A model generated the notes under the pieces. That model searched no databases, had not been told where the DNA came from, and was given only the letters and a program-made list of their open reading frames with translations. A DNA stretch of 64,000 nucleotides from Datisca glomerata (taxonomy: Eukaryota > Streptophyta > Magnoliopsida > Cucurbitales > Datiscaceae), in contig QANY01013209.1 in assembly GCA_003255025.1 (NCBI GenBank), positions 620,001-684,000 of the forward strand. The letters run 5' to 3'. Within the stretch, counting starts at the first letter, position 1. Every line of letters starts with the position of its first letter. Shown piece by piece: positions 21,232-32,582 of this stretch. A program made the translations under genes and the position numbers.

Positions 21232-22926
21232 TCTTGAAAATTCTCAAGAAGCACTGGTAGCTCGGTGACATCCCAATTGTTAAGCTCATGATCTGAATCG
21301 TATCGCGAAACAAAGTCCCTTGTATTTGCACCTGATGATTTTTCTAAGATTGCAGATATTGAAAGCTGGGTGATATCTTCCTCAAGGTTGTATTTCTCTA
21401 TTGTAACTGGCTCTTTGAATAAAATCCCTCCACTTCTGAAAGATTCAGAACTATGAGGTATGATTGCTATTTCCACATCGAATTCCCTATTTTCAAGCCT
21501 AGCAATCCTCTTTTCTTTTTTTTTGAGCTTCCACTCTCCCTCTATCAGCCTTGGTCGGTCTATATCCAAGTCTAAACCTTTGCTCATTCTTGTCCCAGTC
21601 GATTAACTTATTTATGCCTTGATGCTCACTCCCGAGTCCCTTACCTGGCTGGTATCCCCCTTTTATCATCAACTTTGCAACCATCTGAGATGCTTTTGAT
21701 AGGTTTGGCGTTGGAGAGGGTTTCCCGCTAGCAACAAATGTGGTGTTCGCAATCTCAAATGATCGAAATGAGCACTCCAATGCTTCCTTTGTCGCCTCGA
21801 CATATGGCATGGTGGCTGGCTTGTATACCAATAAATCTTCTTCCCCATATATACAAATGAGTTTATGATCCATTATGAATTTCAGCTTCTGATATAAGGA
21901 AGACGGTACCGTCCCAGCAGAGTGAATCCATGGTCGACCCAAAAGGAAACTGTATGCTGGATTTATGTTCATCACTTGGAAAACAATATTGAATATACAT
22001 GGTCCAATTCAAATTGGTATCTCTATGTCTTCGATTACTTCTCTTCGGGTACCGTCGAATGCTCTTACTATCATCATACTTGGCTTCATATGTGTCGCGT
22101 CCATAGGGAGCTTTGCTAGTGTGGATCTTGGCATTACATTTAGAGATGAGCCGTTATCAATCAATATTTTTACAACAACATAATCCTTACATTTTACGGA
22201 TATACGTAGAGCTCTGGTGTACCCAGTACCATCGGCCAGGATTTCATCATCTGTGAAAGTGATAAAATTCGATGCGGTAATATTTCTGACAATTCCACTC
22301 AACTTCTCCACCGTAATGTCATGACAGACATATGCTTGATTCAAAACCTTCAACAATGCTTGGCTGTGCGGTTCAGAATTAAGAAAAAGTGATAGTAAGG
22401 ATATGCGAGAATGTAAGCGATTGAGTTGCTCTATCACCTTATACTCACTTTGTTTAATAAGCTTCAGAAATTCACATACTTCTTCTTCAGACACTGCTCT
22501 TTATTTCTCCGTACCTCTAATTATATATGGTTCAATCACTTGGTCGCCATGCATTTCTCCTTGGAATTCATGACCATTGTCGCCTTCTTTGGCCTTCCCT
22601 TTCCTTTGCCTTCCAAACTCATCTCTTTTATTCGTTTTCAAAACTTCTGGCGTGTAGCATCTACCACTCCTCGTCATCCCACCTACACCCGAAATAAAAG
22701 TTATGGGGAGATCGAGGTCAGACGAATTTAGCTCTTGTTTCATCGTTAACGCTTGTAATGACCTCATATCCGTACGTCCATGGTATTGCTCTTGAATCTT
22801 TGTAAGAAAATGTACCCGGTATTTGAATGGTGATAGGAATCGGAGCATAAGACGTAGTGGTGTGAGTTGACTTTTCCTCGTAATGTATTGTGAGAGGTTT
22901 TGGGATATAGAACGACATTTCAACAT
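21232..22926 (-). pseudogene. Aspartic protease region of gag-pro
   Basis: The block KILIDNGSSLNVMPRSTLAK carries the retropepsin active site in the D-N-G-S form usual for this lineage. It is followed by NINPAYSFLLGRPWIHSAG and a G-patch-like KGGYQPGKGLG. The frame is interrupted by TAA at 22501-22503 and TGA at 22009-22011 (between DIEIPI and IGPCIF). It then shifts at a nine-base A run on the coding strand (21516-21524) into the frame that ends at the predicted intron. The upstream part (GVGGMTRSGRCYTP) is the Gag-protease linker. The enzyme would mature the polyprotein. It is not functional as written. Confidence 0.85.
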
Positions 22927-24924
22927 TAACTTCAGGTAATTCTTTAGTTATCATGAGGACTGAAGAGACATCTTCCAGGTATTTCCTTTCTCCTTCATGA
23001 CTTATTGTAAGTATCTTTGCATCCAACAACTTATGCACTTCCATTTTAAAATCAGCACATTCCTCAATTGTATGCCCCGTCATATTCTTATGAAACAAAC
23101 AATCAAAGTCATGCATAGGCTTCCTAGAAATTCCCTCATCCTCTAAGCATGTTGGGTAGGTGTACCCTGCTCTAGAAAGAAGATGGAAAAGTGTTTCCAT
23201 TGACTTGCTCACATCTTCCACGTCCCTCTTTCTATATGAAAAATATTCCTCAATTGCATTTACGGCAGGATTCTCATGATTTGGTAGAGTGTTGGAATTG
23301 ATATCTGGATTCCCATTAGCCTTTTTGAAATTTAACCATCCAGCCTTAATCAGTGCCTATACTCTACCTTTTAATGTCGTGCAATTTTTAGTCGAATGTC
23401 CCACTACCTCAGCATGATAATCACAGCGAGCAGTCGGATCATACCACCTTAGATATGTTGGTTGTAGAGGTTCATAAGGAATTGACACCAATTGATTATT
23501 CCGTATCAATTGAGGTAAGAGTTCTGTATATAACATGGGGATTAGATCATATTGGATAAAACGTTGATTGTTTCTATTTCCCCTCAGAGGCTGATCAGCC
23601 TGACCAACATTCTGCTGGTGAGTCGGTGGTCTAAAACTCGATCTCGGGTTATTTTGAAATGCTGATTGTTGAGAGCAATAATTGTACAGAATTTGTGAGG
23701 TATTTACCACATATGATGTCACAGATTTGGGCCCCTCACTATACTTTGGAAATCTCGATCCCAGGTTCATAACTTGTGATGGGTACCCAGAATTGATCAT
23801 CTATACATCCCTTTATTTTCACTTCAATGGATGCCCCTTTTTACTGATGATGTATCTGATACGATTTCCAAAATTCTTCCATTCTTTATCCCGTACTCAA
23901 TCCTTTCACCGATCACTATGACATCAAAAAAGTTGTTTGAAGTGTTTTCAATCATCCTGTCATAGAATGGAGGTCTCAAGGTGTAAATAAACATTCCTGC
24001 CATCTCCTTGTCTGACAATGGAGGGTGTACCTGAGAAGCTAATTCCCTCCACCTTTGTGCTATTCTTTAAAGCCTTCTGTGAGCGTTTTCTCCATCCTTT
24101 GTAAGTCCAAATGATCAGGGGCTATCTTTATGTTGTACTTATATTGTCTTAAAAATGCATCTGCTAGATCTTTCCACCTTCGAGTATGTTGGTTATCCAA
24201 TTAGATATACCAACGATATGCGGCCCCCATCAGGCTATCTTGAAAGAAATGAATCAGTAGATTATCATCATTTGCTCAAGTAGCCATTTTTCTGCAGTAC
24301 ATAATAAGGTGACTTTTGGGGCACGTACTACCATCATATATTTCAAACTCAGGTAGTTTAAATTTATGTGGGATGTTCACATCAGGGACCAAACATAATT
24401 GGGTGGCATCAATGGTACCGTATACATCATATCCTTCAATAACACGTAATCTCTCCTCCAGAAAGTCCAATTTGTCTTTTGATCGTGGGTCATCACTTGG
24501 CTTGGTAATAGGCTTCTGCATCTTTGGGTCATCAACATCAGTTATGATGATTGACTCATTAGCGAGTTCGCCTTATGGAGTGAAAGCTTTGTTGTGACCA
24601 CATGCCATTGCGGATGGGTTGTACCCAATTTTCCCTATCTGCATTGTTTCCTGGACATTTGGAAATGGATAATGCTGGATATTTATTGGTGGTGAAGCAT
24701 GCTGAAACTGGTCAACCTGATGACGTTGATAGGTTGGAGTGAACCCAAGAAGGAGTATCGTTTGGCAGTTGATTTTGTGATGATTGAGCCCCTTGCGGAT
24801 TTTCAAAACAAGCATTTCTCTTACTTGCGCCGAGGAGTTCGAAGACTTTAGCCATTTGTTCTTTTAGCTCCATAATATCTTCCTTCATTTTCTCTCGCGA
24901 TTGCTCTCTTTCTTGCTCGTTCAT
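22718..24924 (-). pseudogene. Gag (capsid and knuckle-like region)
   Basis: The N-terminus at 24924 (MNEQEREQSREKMKEDIMEL) is a short coiled coil. Later blocks are FKLPEFEIYDGSTCPKSHL (about 24290-24370), the retrotransposon gag domain with TLRPPFYDRMIE and GERIEYGIKNGRI (23824-24018), and a C-terminal part with two Cys/His motifs: CDYHAEVVGHSTKNC and CLFHKNMTGHTIEEC. These replace a standard CCHC knuckle, as is usual in Ogre-type Gag. The reading frame changes at about 24800, 24020-24270, 23810 and 22800-22900. An in-frame TAG at 23357-23359 sits where CAG is expected (KGRV-stop-ALIKAGW). It is a dead Gag gene. Confidence 0.85.
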
Positions 24925-25566
24925 GACCCTAACTTGAGCTCGAGTTCGATAAGGATGTCGAAGTTGTCAGGCTATCTTTGGAAAATTTCTTTAAAATAAA
25001 TAAAAATAAAGCAATGAGATGTAGATTTTTGCTAATAAAAAGACGAAATAATGAGAGTAAATTTATGCATGAGAAATGATACTGCGCAAAGTGAAAGTTC
25101 TAAAGTAATCAATTTCATTCAATTAGTAGAGCCATCCACTACATTTGAGTATGTAGAAGTCAATTACATTACTTCATAATATGAGTTCATACAAAACGAC
25201 CAAAACGACCCAAATCCTGGTTGACTTCTTCCAAAAACTTAGACAAGTTCTCCCCATTAGGATGGATGGGCAAGACATTTCTCTTCAAAAATGAAGCTTG
25301 TTCAGCCAAATTGCCCGCTCTCACAGCCATGCCTTTAAGCCATTCCACAGCCTACCTAGATCGTTGTCGAATCGAGTTGTACTCTCATTGTAGCAAATGA
25401 TAATCATATCTCAATATATCGACATTAGCATCATTGTTTCTTACCAACAAGCTCTAACTTGGTGCTCAAGGCTTGCGATGACTTTCAATAATTCTTCAAA
25501 ATCACTTGTTGACTCAGTCTTTTTAACTTTCTGATTCTCTAAATCAACTTGCAAATTATCAACGAT
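24925..25566. other. Spacer between the extra ORF and gag
   Basis: There is no convincing ORF. On the minus strand the last part of the extra ORF may run into this stretch (about 25250-25566), but it is broken by stops. Confidence 0.4.
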
Positions 25567-27207
25567 TCATCGTAATGCATCATATTGCTCTTCTAACTCG
25601 ACGATGTACGCGTTTTTCTTATCAACAATTCCCTTCAACTCTTCTATAATTTCTTGTACCAGTTTATTTTTCCTCACTAACTTCACGATTTCATCCTCTT
25701 GTTCGTAGATTGCCCCTCGCAAGTTCTCATTGTCTTCCGTCATCTTTCTAATTTTTTTGCTCAATTGGAGAGTGTCAGTTTTCAACTCTGAGTTTTTTTG
25801 CTTCAGATATGCCCGATCCTCAATCTTATTTCTCAACTCTTTGAGCTATTCTTCAGCTTCGATTCTGTGTTTGTCAGACAGATTCGCCTCGACTGCTAGT
25901 CGTTTGTTTTCTTCCAAAAGGGCTAGAACTTTTTTACACTCTTCATATAACTCATCTAGCTCCTCATTTTTAGCAATCTTTTGATGAACTTCCAGTGATT
26001 TGGCCTATGGTACATCCTCAACTTGTAAGGCAATAATTACTTTGTTTCTACTCTCAAGCCATGCTTCATACTCCTTTGTGCAGTTCATGCGATTCTTCTC
26101 ATTTTGCATGCTTCTTGTTATTTTCCAAGCTTCAATCAGCTGCTGCAGTTTTTGTTCAATTCCTTAAGAATCGTAACTAATTTCAATATCCTTCAATACA
26201 TGTGTGGTGGAGACAAACTATCTCATATATAATTGAAGGAGTGTCATTAGCGGAGCATAACTAGTACAACCCCATGGTCCCGGGAGCGGAACCCATTGAA
26301 AACCACCACATCTGTAGATCATTGGTGTTAACGGCATCCAATAGGCTTTCCAAATAATATCCTCATCTTTCAACTTGGATGGGTATTAGAGCCAAGCCCC
26401 TTTTGTAGGAAACTGCTGATTCCATTTGGCCATTCCAAATTTTGCAATAGGGATCCTCGTCTTCATCTATGAACTTGAGAACTTAACTTGAGGACATTTG
26501 AAATCTAGCAGACATCTTAGATGTCTGAGAATCCAGATACACAAAAGAGTTTAAGAGCCGATGAAATTTCCTTTTCCAGACACTCGGATGTGATTCAAAG
26601 AACGGATAGTCTCAGCGAGAATTGAGATAACAGGGTTAACACCGTGTTCGACTTGAAGGAACATTTTCATATAACCTTGGATCTTTGAAAATAACACGGT
26701 ACCATAAATACACAAAGCATAAAGAGTCATGCCTATATCCTCCTTCAAGAAATTTTGGGTGAGATCTAGGAGGTAATCCAATGGCACACACTCATTTCCC
26801 CCTTTATTTTTCAACATTTTCTCAATCTCAGATGCATGGACAGTACCCAAGAGCTTAGACAAAGCTCTCTTCAGCGTGAGCTTTTTGTCATAGTTATAAA
26901 CTTTGTCTGCATTTTGCAACGGGGCATTCAGTAATGCTTGATATTCTTCAATTCTAGGAGTAAGATCGATTATTCCGAAGGTGAAACATCTATAATGAGG
27001 GTCCCAGAAATGCATTAAAGCTTCAAGGATGGGAACGTTGACTACAATATACAACAGATAAGCTATGTGACCATATTTTCCGACAAACAAACTTTCCTGC
27101 TCTGGTGAAAAATCCTCCCATATCTTCTCCAACCTCTCCAAGTCAATGCGTGAGAACTCCATCTTAGTGATTGATGGTAGAAGAAGACGTCTTCCTTTTT
27201 CAGACAA
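25567..27207 (-). pseudogene. Extra 5' ORF of Ogre type (DUF7745-like plus coiled coil)
   Basis: The likely ATG is at 27162 (MEFSRIDLERLEKIW); the frame is open a little further upstream without an ATG. The N-terminal part has LEALMHFWDPHYRCFTFG and LTPRIEEYQALLNAPL, the pattern of the DUF7745 / plant-mobile-domain-like protein that Ogre elements code ahead of gag. After the first stop at 26551 the same frame continues with WVPLPGPWGCTSYAPL and then a long heptad-rich coiled coil (25567-25836, LQLSKKIRKMTEDNENLRG), interrupted by several stops. Its function in the element life cycle is not established. The fact that both ends share one frame indicates a single ancestral ORF of about 530 codons. 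Confidence 0.75.
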
Positions 27208-27906
27208 TCTCCTTTATGTTTCTGCGACTCCTCTTACCATTGGGCTACCGTAACTTGATCTTCAATCACACTCGAAGTGGGAGTCATAGTCTCTAAAATA
27301 TGAATGAATTGAATACTTCTTCACAATCTCTATTACGCAACATGATGCATGTATGAAAAATACAAAGATGAAGTTATAAGTGAAACAATGAAGAAAATAC
27401 ATGTTTAAGTGACACAAGACATGTATACATGCACAAAATTGATCATGATATCATATTTCAGCAGAAATCTAACGTTGGTCATGAGGTGGGCTCTAAAAAC
27501 ATAATACATGTGTGGTTGGGCTCCAAAAATCTCTTAAAGGCTCTCAGGTTGTCCAAACTGTTATCTGAACAGAGTAACAGGGCCCCTCAAACAGTATCCA
27601 GAAAGGGTCGACCTGAGTGAGAACTTTCATGAGCACGCACGAGAACCTCAATTCCATGAAAGCATTCCACTACTCATTCTCGATAATCCTAAAGGGAAAG
27701 CCCAGGTATGGGGCTAGTATATGTGTGTGAATATTATGAATTATGCAAACAAACATACATCTAAAAACAAACTTTGTACAACTATAAGCATGAAAAAGAA
27801 AAATAATGAATCAAATAAACAAACAAAGAGCTATACAAGAAGGACAACATGTGATAAAATTTTAGCTTGACTCTCTATCGATCTAAAAATGGTTAGGCCG
27901 ATTGCC
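27208..27906. other. Leader of the Ogre-type element
   Basis: Between PBS and the extra ORF lies an untranslated leader. No ORF or clear structure is seen in it. Confidence 0.6.
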
Positions 27907-27924
27907 TCCCCAGTGGAGTCGCCA
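27907..27924 (-). promoter_or_regulatory. Primer binding site, tRNA-Arg-like
   Basis: TGGCGACTCCACTGGGGA starts three bases inside the 5' LTR end on the minus strand. Its complement would end in TGGAGTCGCCA, as expected for an arginine tRNA with a GACTCCA acceptor stem. A tRNA-Arg primer is known for Ogre elements. The exact tRNA was not checked. Confidence 0.75.
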
Positions 27925-28386
27925 AGCTGTTGCAACGTGCGCGCGACGCGGAGTGACGATTAAAAAAATCATTTTTAAAGGAAAAAGAAATTTGGCGTCG
28001 CCACCAATCATTTTAGGCTGTGATTGGTCATGCAATTCTAATATGAAAATTTAAATCTAATTGTAAGAAAATATATTCCACACATACATGAACATTAACT
28101 CTAATAATAAGGGAATAATGCAAGAATCACATTATAAGCATGACGATATAAAAATGCTAAATAAATAAATATTGTAAAGAAAATAAATGTTAATAATTAC
28201 AACAAAATGGAAGTAAAAGAATAAAGATAAAGTTATAGGATGTCAAATTATAGAAAACATAAAATATTGAGATTATATAAAATATGCATAAAAAAAATAA
28301 TACATGCAAGCATAAAGTAAAAAAACGCCACTATGTAATAAATGAAAATAAAAGAAAGAAAAAAAAATTTAAACAAAAAAAAATAA

Positions 28387-28418
28387 GGAAAAGCCACGGT
28401 AAATATCGTGGCTTTTCC
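28387..28418. repeat. Perfect 12-bp-stem hairpin in 5' LTR
   Basis: This has the same stem (GGAAAAGCCACG / CGTGGCTTTTCC) and loop as 14915-14946. Confidence 0.85.
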
Positions 28419-29337
28419 AACTGCAACAGAGAAAAATTTTCTCCGTTTTTTAACTTTTTTTATTTATAATATATTATTATATAATAATAATAGTAATAAT
28501 AATAATATTATTATTAAATAAATAAATAAGTGATAAAAAAATTGAAAGAAATATAATGAAAAACAATAGATTTTTTTTACATAAATATGTCCATTTTTTT
28601 ATTTTTTGACTATTTAGTCTTCTAATTACCATTTTTCCTTCATTCCCTTATTAGTCATTGCTAAACAAATAGCAAAGGGGATGATCATGGACGATAATTA
28701 ACTCAAACAAATGTCACAAAAATGATGAACATAATATTTTAAAAAGAAAAAACTTGTAGAAAAATTGAAAATTTCAAAACTTAGATATTTGCATAATCTT
28801 CTTGTATAGAGGTTTTACTCTCTATTTTATGCATTGTTATGTGTGAGAAATTATCCTAGGAGATCTTTGCATCAAATGTACAATTTCAACCCATTAAAGG
28901 GTTGATTCACATTGGGTTAATTTTTCCACCCCTCAAAAGTTTTATCATCATCCTCATTAATTGAGTTGATGACAAAGACATCTCATTATCCAACTTATAA
29001 AGAAATCATCAATGCATGAAATTAAAGGGTTAAGATTTAAAGTAGGAGAAATGATAAAGAATGAACAATCAACTTATGTATGAAAGAAAAAAAATACAAA
29101 AGATATCAACTACATGAATATGAAGAAGAGAGATGAACAAAATATATTATGAGCAAATGTCCAAAACATTTAAGCTACCTTAAAAAAAAGAATGGAAGAA
29201 GATGAAAATAATAGTACATCCTCCTCTCTCTAAAATCACCTCTCTTTCTCACTCCAACCCCTCTCTTTCTCACTCTAAAAAATGACTTCTTTTTTTCCAC
29301 TCCAAAGAGACCCCCCTCTCAAGTGAAGACCTCATCC

Positions 29338-29346
29338 CTATTTATA
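29338..29346 (-). promoter_or_regulatory. TATA box of the Ogre-type element
   Basis: TATAAATAG on the minus strand in the 5' LTR would drive the genomic transcript, starting near 29310. Confidence 0.7.
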
Positions 29347-29539
29347 GGCAAAATTAGGGTTTGCCTTTTTTACTTTTAGTCTTTTTTTCACTTTTTACTT
29401 TTTTAGTCCTTGGACCACTTTTCTTATTTTAGTATTGGACTAGTTTTTAAATTATACATATAGTCTTGGATTATTATATGAGTCAAAATATAAAGTATGT
29501 GTATTTAATGTATTCGACCGATAAAATACGGTATCTACA

Positions 29540-29544
29540 TATAT
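29540..29544. repeat. Target site duplication, right (TATAT)
   Basis: This is the second copy of the 5-bp duplication flanking the LTR retrotransposon. Confidence 0.85.
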
Positions 29545-29989
29545 GTATTAAAAATTATAGATTTATGACACCAACTAAATTAACGTGGGGGCTCAAAACA
29601 TCTTATCGAGAATCAATTGTTAAAATCAGATAAAAAGTAATTTTCCAAAATTATTGCCATGATCATGATATTTGTGTACATATTTTGTTTCGCAAAATGA
29701 TAAAAAAAATAATAGTTCCAATGTGAACCATAAAAATGATCAGAAAATATTTTTTACAAAAAATGATCAAAGATAATCGAGATAATTAATTTAGTAATGA
29801 AAATTACAACAGACGTAAATAAATTAGTTATTTACTTCTATGTAATCTGGTAACTAACTATTTACTCCAATCATTTTTACAAAAAAAAAATCAAATATTT
29901 TTATAATTCATCCCTATTTTTTAGTCATTTTCATGTTTCTCCCTAATTGTTTTAGAAATAAAATTATCTAAAATAAGATTCTTAACTCA
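29545..29989. other. Gene-free AT-rich DNA
   Basis: Nothing recognisable lies between the LTR element and the SINE-like repeat. Confidence 0.5.
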
Positions 29990-30210
29990 TGCCACTTTTA
30001 ATATATTATAGATTATAGATTATAGATGATAGATGATAGGTAATCAAAGCTATCAGGGTTCGAACCCTGTGAGGAGTAGTACGTCTGAGAATTTAGTAAC
30101 TCTTAAATGTATACTACCGATGTAGGGGAGGCGTCTTTAAGGTTATTCGAGGAAGGACTAGTCGATGTGCGCATAAGCTAGCGCTGAACACATTGAACGT
30201 TAAATAAAAT
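29990..30210 (+). mobile_element. tRNA-derived SINE-like element (Au type)
   Basis: A pol III B box, GGTTCGAACCC (30057-30067), is followed by GAGGAGTAGTACGTCTGAG. The later segment GGTTATTCGAGGAAGGACTA and GTCGATGTGCGCATAAGCTA resembles the 3' body of Au-type plant SINEs. No clear A box is seen upstream, so the 5' part is truncated or diverged. It starts next to a short (GATTATA)n run and lacks a long 3' tail. Confidence 0.5.
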
Positions 30211-31825
30211 ATAATTGATTTGTCTTCTCTTTTAAGTTTCTAATCTAGTTGTTTGACCAACAATTATTTGTCCCATTTAGATCAAATAAAAAACAAAAAC
30301 ATTTTTATTTTACTTAAATTTTTTTGAAGCGATTTGAATATTGATTGAAAGGTCCAAATCAAGAAAACTAGAGGTGTGTTAGCCATAATCTGGATCAAAC
30401 CACTCATATAAGTCTATGTAAATTGAACCAAATTAACCATGAAACATTCAGTTAGTTGGGTTCGAGTTCAACGTTCCATCAAATAATTTAATCAGATTTA
30501 TTTCCACTAAAAAATCTAAGTTTTCATGCATTATAATCTGAAAGTAAAAAATAACTTAAGAAGTTCATAACATCACATAAATAAATAATATCCACAAATT
30601 ATTTGGGAGGGGTATACTTATTTTTTAAAATAAGCATGCAATATTATATAGGGGAGGGAAAGATGGTCACTTCAGTCTGTTTTTTTATCAATTTGACCAG
30701 TTTTTACATACCTCAGAAAACTGTCATTTTCAATTCATTTATGAACTACAAGAATCCATTTCCTCCAAAATTTAGAATAATGGCTCATTTACTTGATTCC
30801 CGGGAATGTAATTCCGTAGAATCAGATTCGGAGTAGTCCACACTCTTGTTTATTATAACTTTAGAATGAGATTTAGAGTGTGGACACCCCTTTCACGCGC
30901 ATTGTTTTCTCTAGCTACTTAGAATCTGAATTCGAATAAAAGTGATACTTAGATTGAAATTCTTCTAATGTTATTCATTACAGGCCCATCGGCCATGTGC
31001 CCTTATTAACCCCTTAGTTTTATCTTTTTATACTCCGATAGTAATTATTTTTGTATGGTATATAAGTTTAATTTAAGATGTACCCCTTATGGAAAATGAG
31101 ATAATCTATAGGTAAATGTCTATTTTCTGTAAACTTATTTTCTCTAAAATAAGTTTAATTTTTGTTGTTTTTTATTAATGTTTCATGTGAACTTTTGATA
31201 TTGTAGTTTCTAATTTAATATATTTTTATGCATCACTCGCTGCTTTTAGTTCTTTATGTGATTTCTTTTACCTAGTGTTTTAGAGTATTAGTACTTGTTT
31301 CATTTTTCCCATAAGTTTGATTACTTTTTGTTGATTGCATTCGTATATATATTTTTTAATACTCTAAAATGAAAATAAATTTGTATAAAAAGCTAAAAGC
31401 TTAGATACTGATTTAAATACACATAACTTATTTTGACATTTTGGTTTATTAATGTAATGTATTTCGATAGTTTTTTAGGAACCGTTAGTTTTGGAACTTT
31501 CAAATTATCAGCATTGAGTAGTGCACTTATATGACTTAAAAATTCTAATGCTCTGTTGGTTATTGATTTGATTTGATATTGGTTAAAAAATATTAATACT
31601 AAGAATAAACATCAAACATTATTAAAAAATAGGTTTCCATGTATTAAAATTTGAAAAACAACGGACATATCATTATATTTTTATTTATAATGATAACCCC
31701 TTAAACTAAAATCCTAGATCTGAAATGTAAGAAACATCTGTAGTGGAAAGGCGAGGCCTACGGAGAGAAGAATAACAAAGAAAAGGTAATAAATGATTTT
31801 TTATAATGTTTTAATTGAAAGAAAA
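30211..31825. other. Gene-free AT-rich DNA
   Basis: There is no ORF beyond background, no RNA gene and no nameable repeat. Confidence 0.5.
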
Positions 31826-32427
31826 TAGGGAAAATTCCTCCCGCATCCCCTCTAATTTGCTTAGATGACACATACACCCATCTAGGTTTGAAAAGTAGCA
31901 CAAATATCCCTACATGTTATGTTTCGCTAACAAAAAACTCAGAACCGTTAATTTCAAACTAACACCGTTTAAATAACACATAATACCAAATTTACCCCAC
32001 CTTTTATTTCCAATTCTAAAAACCTCAAAATAATTTCTTTTAGAAAAGCGTTCTCTGGCACCCTTGTAGTTTTTCTTAAATGACACAGACACTCATATAG
32101 TTTGAAAAATGAAAAATAAGTCAATTCAGTTAAAAACTGCCAGCGTAGGGTGGAAAGAAAATATTATCCCTATAACCAATCTGGTCCAACCATTTTTCTA
32201 ATAAAAAACATAAGTTGACCCAAATTAATTTTTTCAGATTTAGGTGAATTCTCGTTTGAATATTAAAAAAATTACTTCTAACGTTTTTAGTATTTAGAAT
32301 AAAACAAACTATAGGGGCGTCTATGACTGGATTTTAAATGTCATGGACATTGCTGTAAAAAATTGACGATCAGGGGAAAGCTGGTACTGACGCAAAGAGA
32401 TTCGGGGGTATAGGATAATTATCCCTA
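31826..32427. mobile_element. MITE-like element with imperfect inverted ends
   Basis: The left end TAGGGAAAATTCCTCCCGCA and the reverse complement of the right end, TAGGGATAATTATCCTATAC, followed by CCCC in both, form imperfect inverted repeats of about 25 bp. The interior has two related segments (ATGACACATACACCCATCTA and ATGACACAGACACTCATATA). No transposase is coded. Superfamily is uncertain (Mutator- or hAT-like). Confidence 0.45.
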
Positions 32428-32582
32428 GTATATTTTAATAATGACATGTAATAAAAAAAATATTACAATCATAGTAAAAATATTCTTCACTGGGGGATAA
32501 TCTAGTAAAATTACATAATCCAAATCTCGAATTCATAAGTTAGTAAACATAAACGTCTCAATCCAAATCATGAATCTTGCCG

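Larger units (their letters stand above)
14049..29539 (-). mobile_element. Ty3/gypsy LTR retrotransposon, Tat/Ogre lineage, complete but inactive
   Basis: The 15.5-kb element is coded on the minus strand. In transcript order: 5' LTR 29539-27928, PBS 27924-27907, extra ORF 27162-25567, gag 24924-22501, protease 22926-21232, predicted intron 21231-20969, RT/RNase H/integrase 20968-17524, tandem repeats 16715-16195, PPT 16079-16064, 3' LTR 16063-14049. The extra 5' ORF, the archaeal-type RNase H, the tRNA-Arg-like PBS, the intron and the 3' tandem repeats are all hallmarks of the Tat/Ogre group. Every ORF has stops or frameshifts. In a stretch of roughly 300 aligned LTR bases I counted about five substitutions, so the insertion is fairly recent in spite of its decayed coding region. 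It may have been copied in trans from an already defective master. Confidence 0.92.
27928..29539 (-). repeat. 5' LTR (right), 1612 bp
   Basis: It has the same ends as the left LTR (TGTAGATACCG... to GTTGCAACA). It lacks about 400 bases that the other LTR has, with short AAAATTT-type homology at the junction (near 28046). The TATA box and hairpin are kept. Confidence 0.93.

Noticed and set aside
14049..29539. Intact, mobile retrotransposon
   Set aside because: Although the LTRs are similar, PBS and PPT are good and catalytic motifs are kept, gag has several frameshifts and all ORFs carry stops.
30050..30090. tRNA gene around GGTTCGAACCC
   Set aside because: Only a T-arm/B-box motif is present, with no cloverleaf or acceptor stem. 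The downstream sequence fits a SINE instead.
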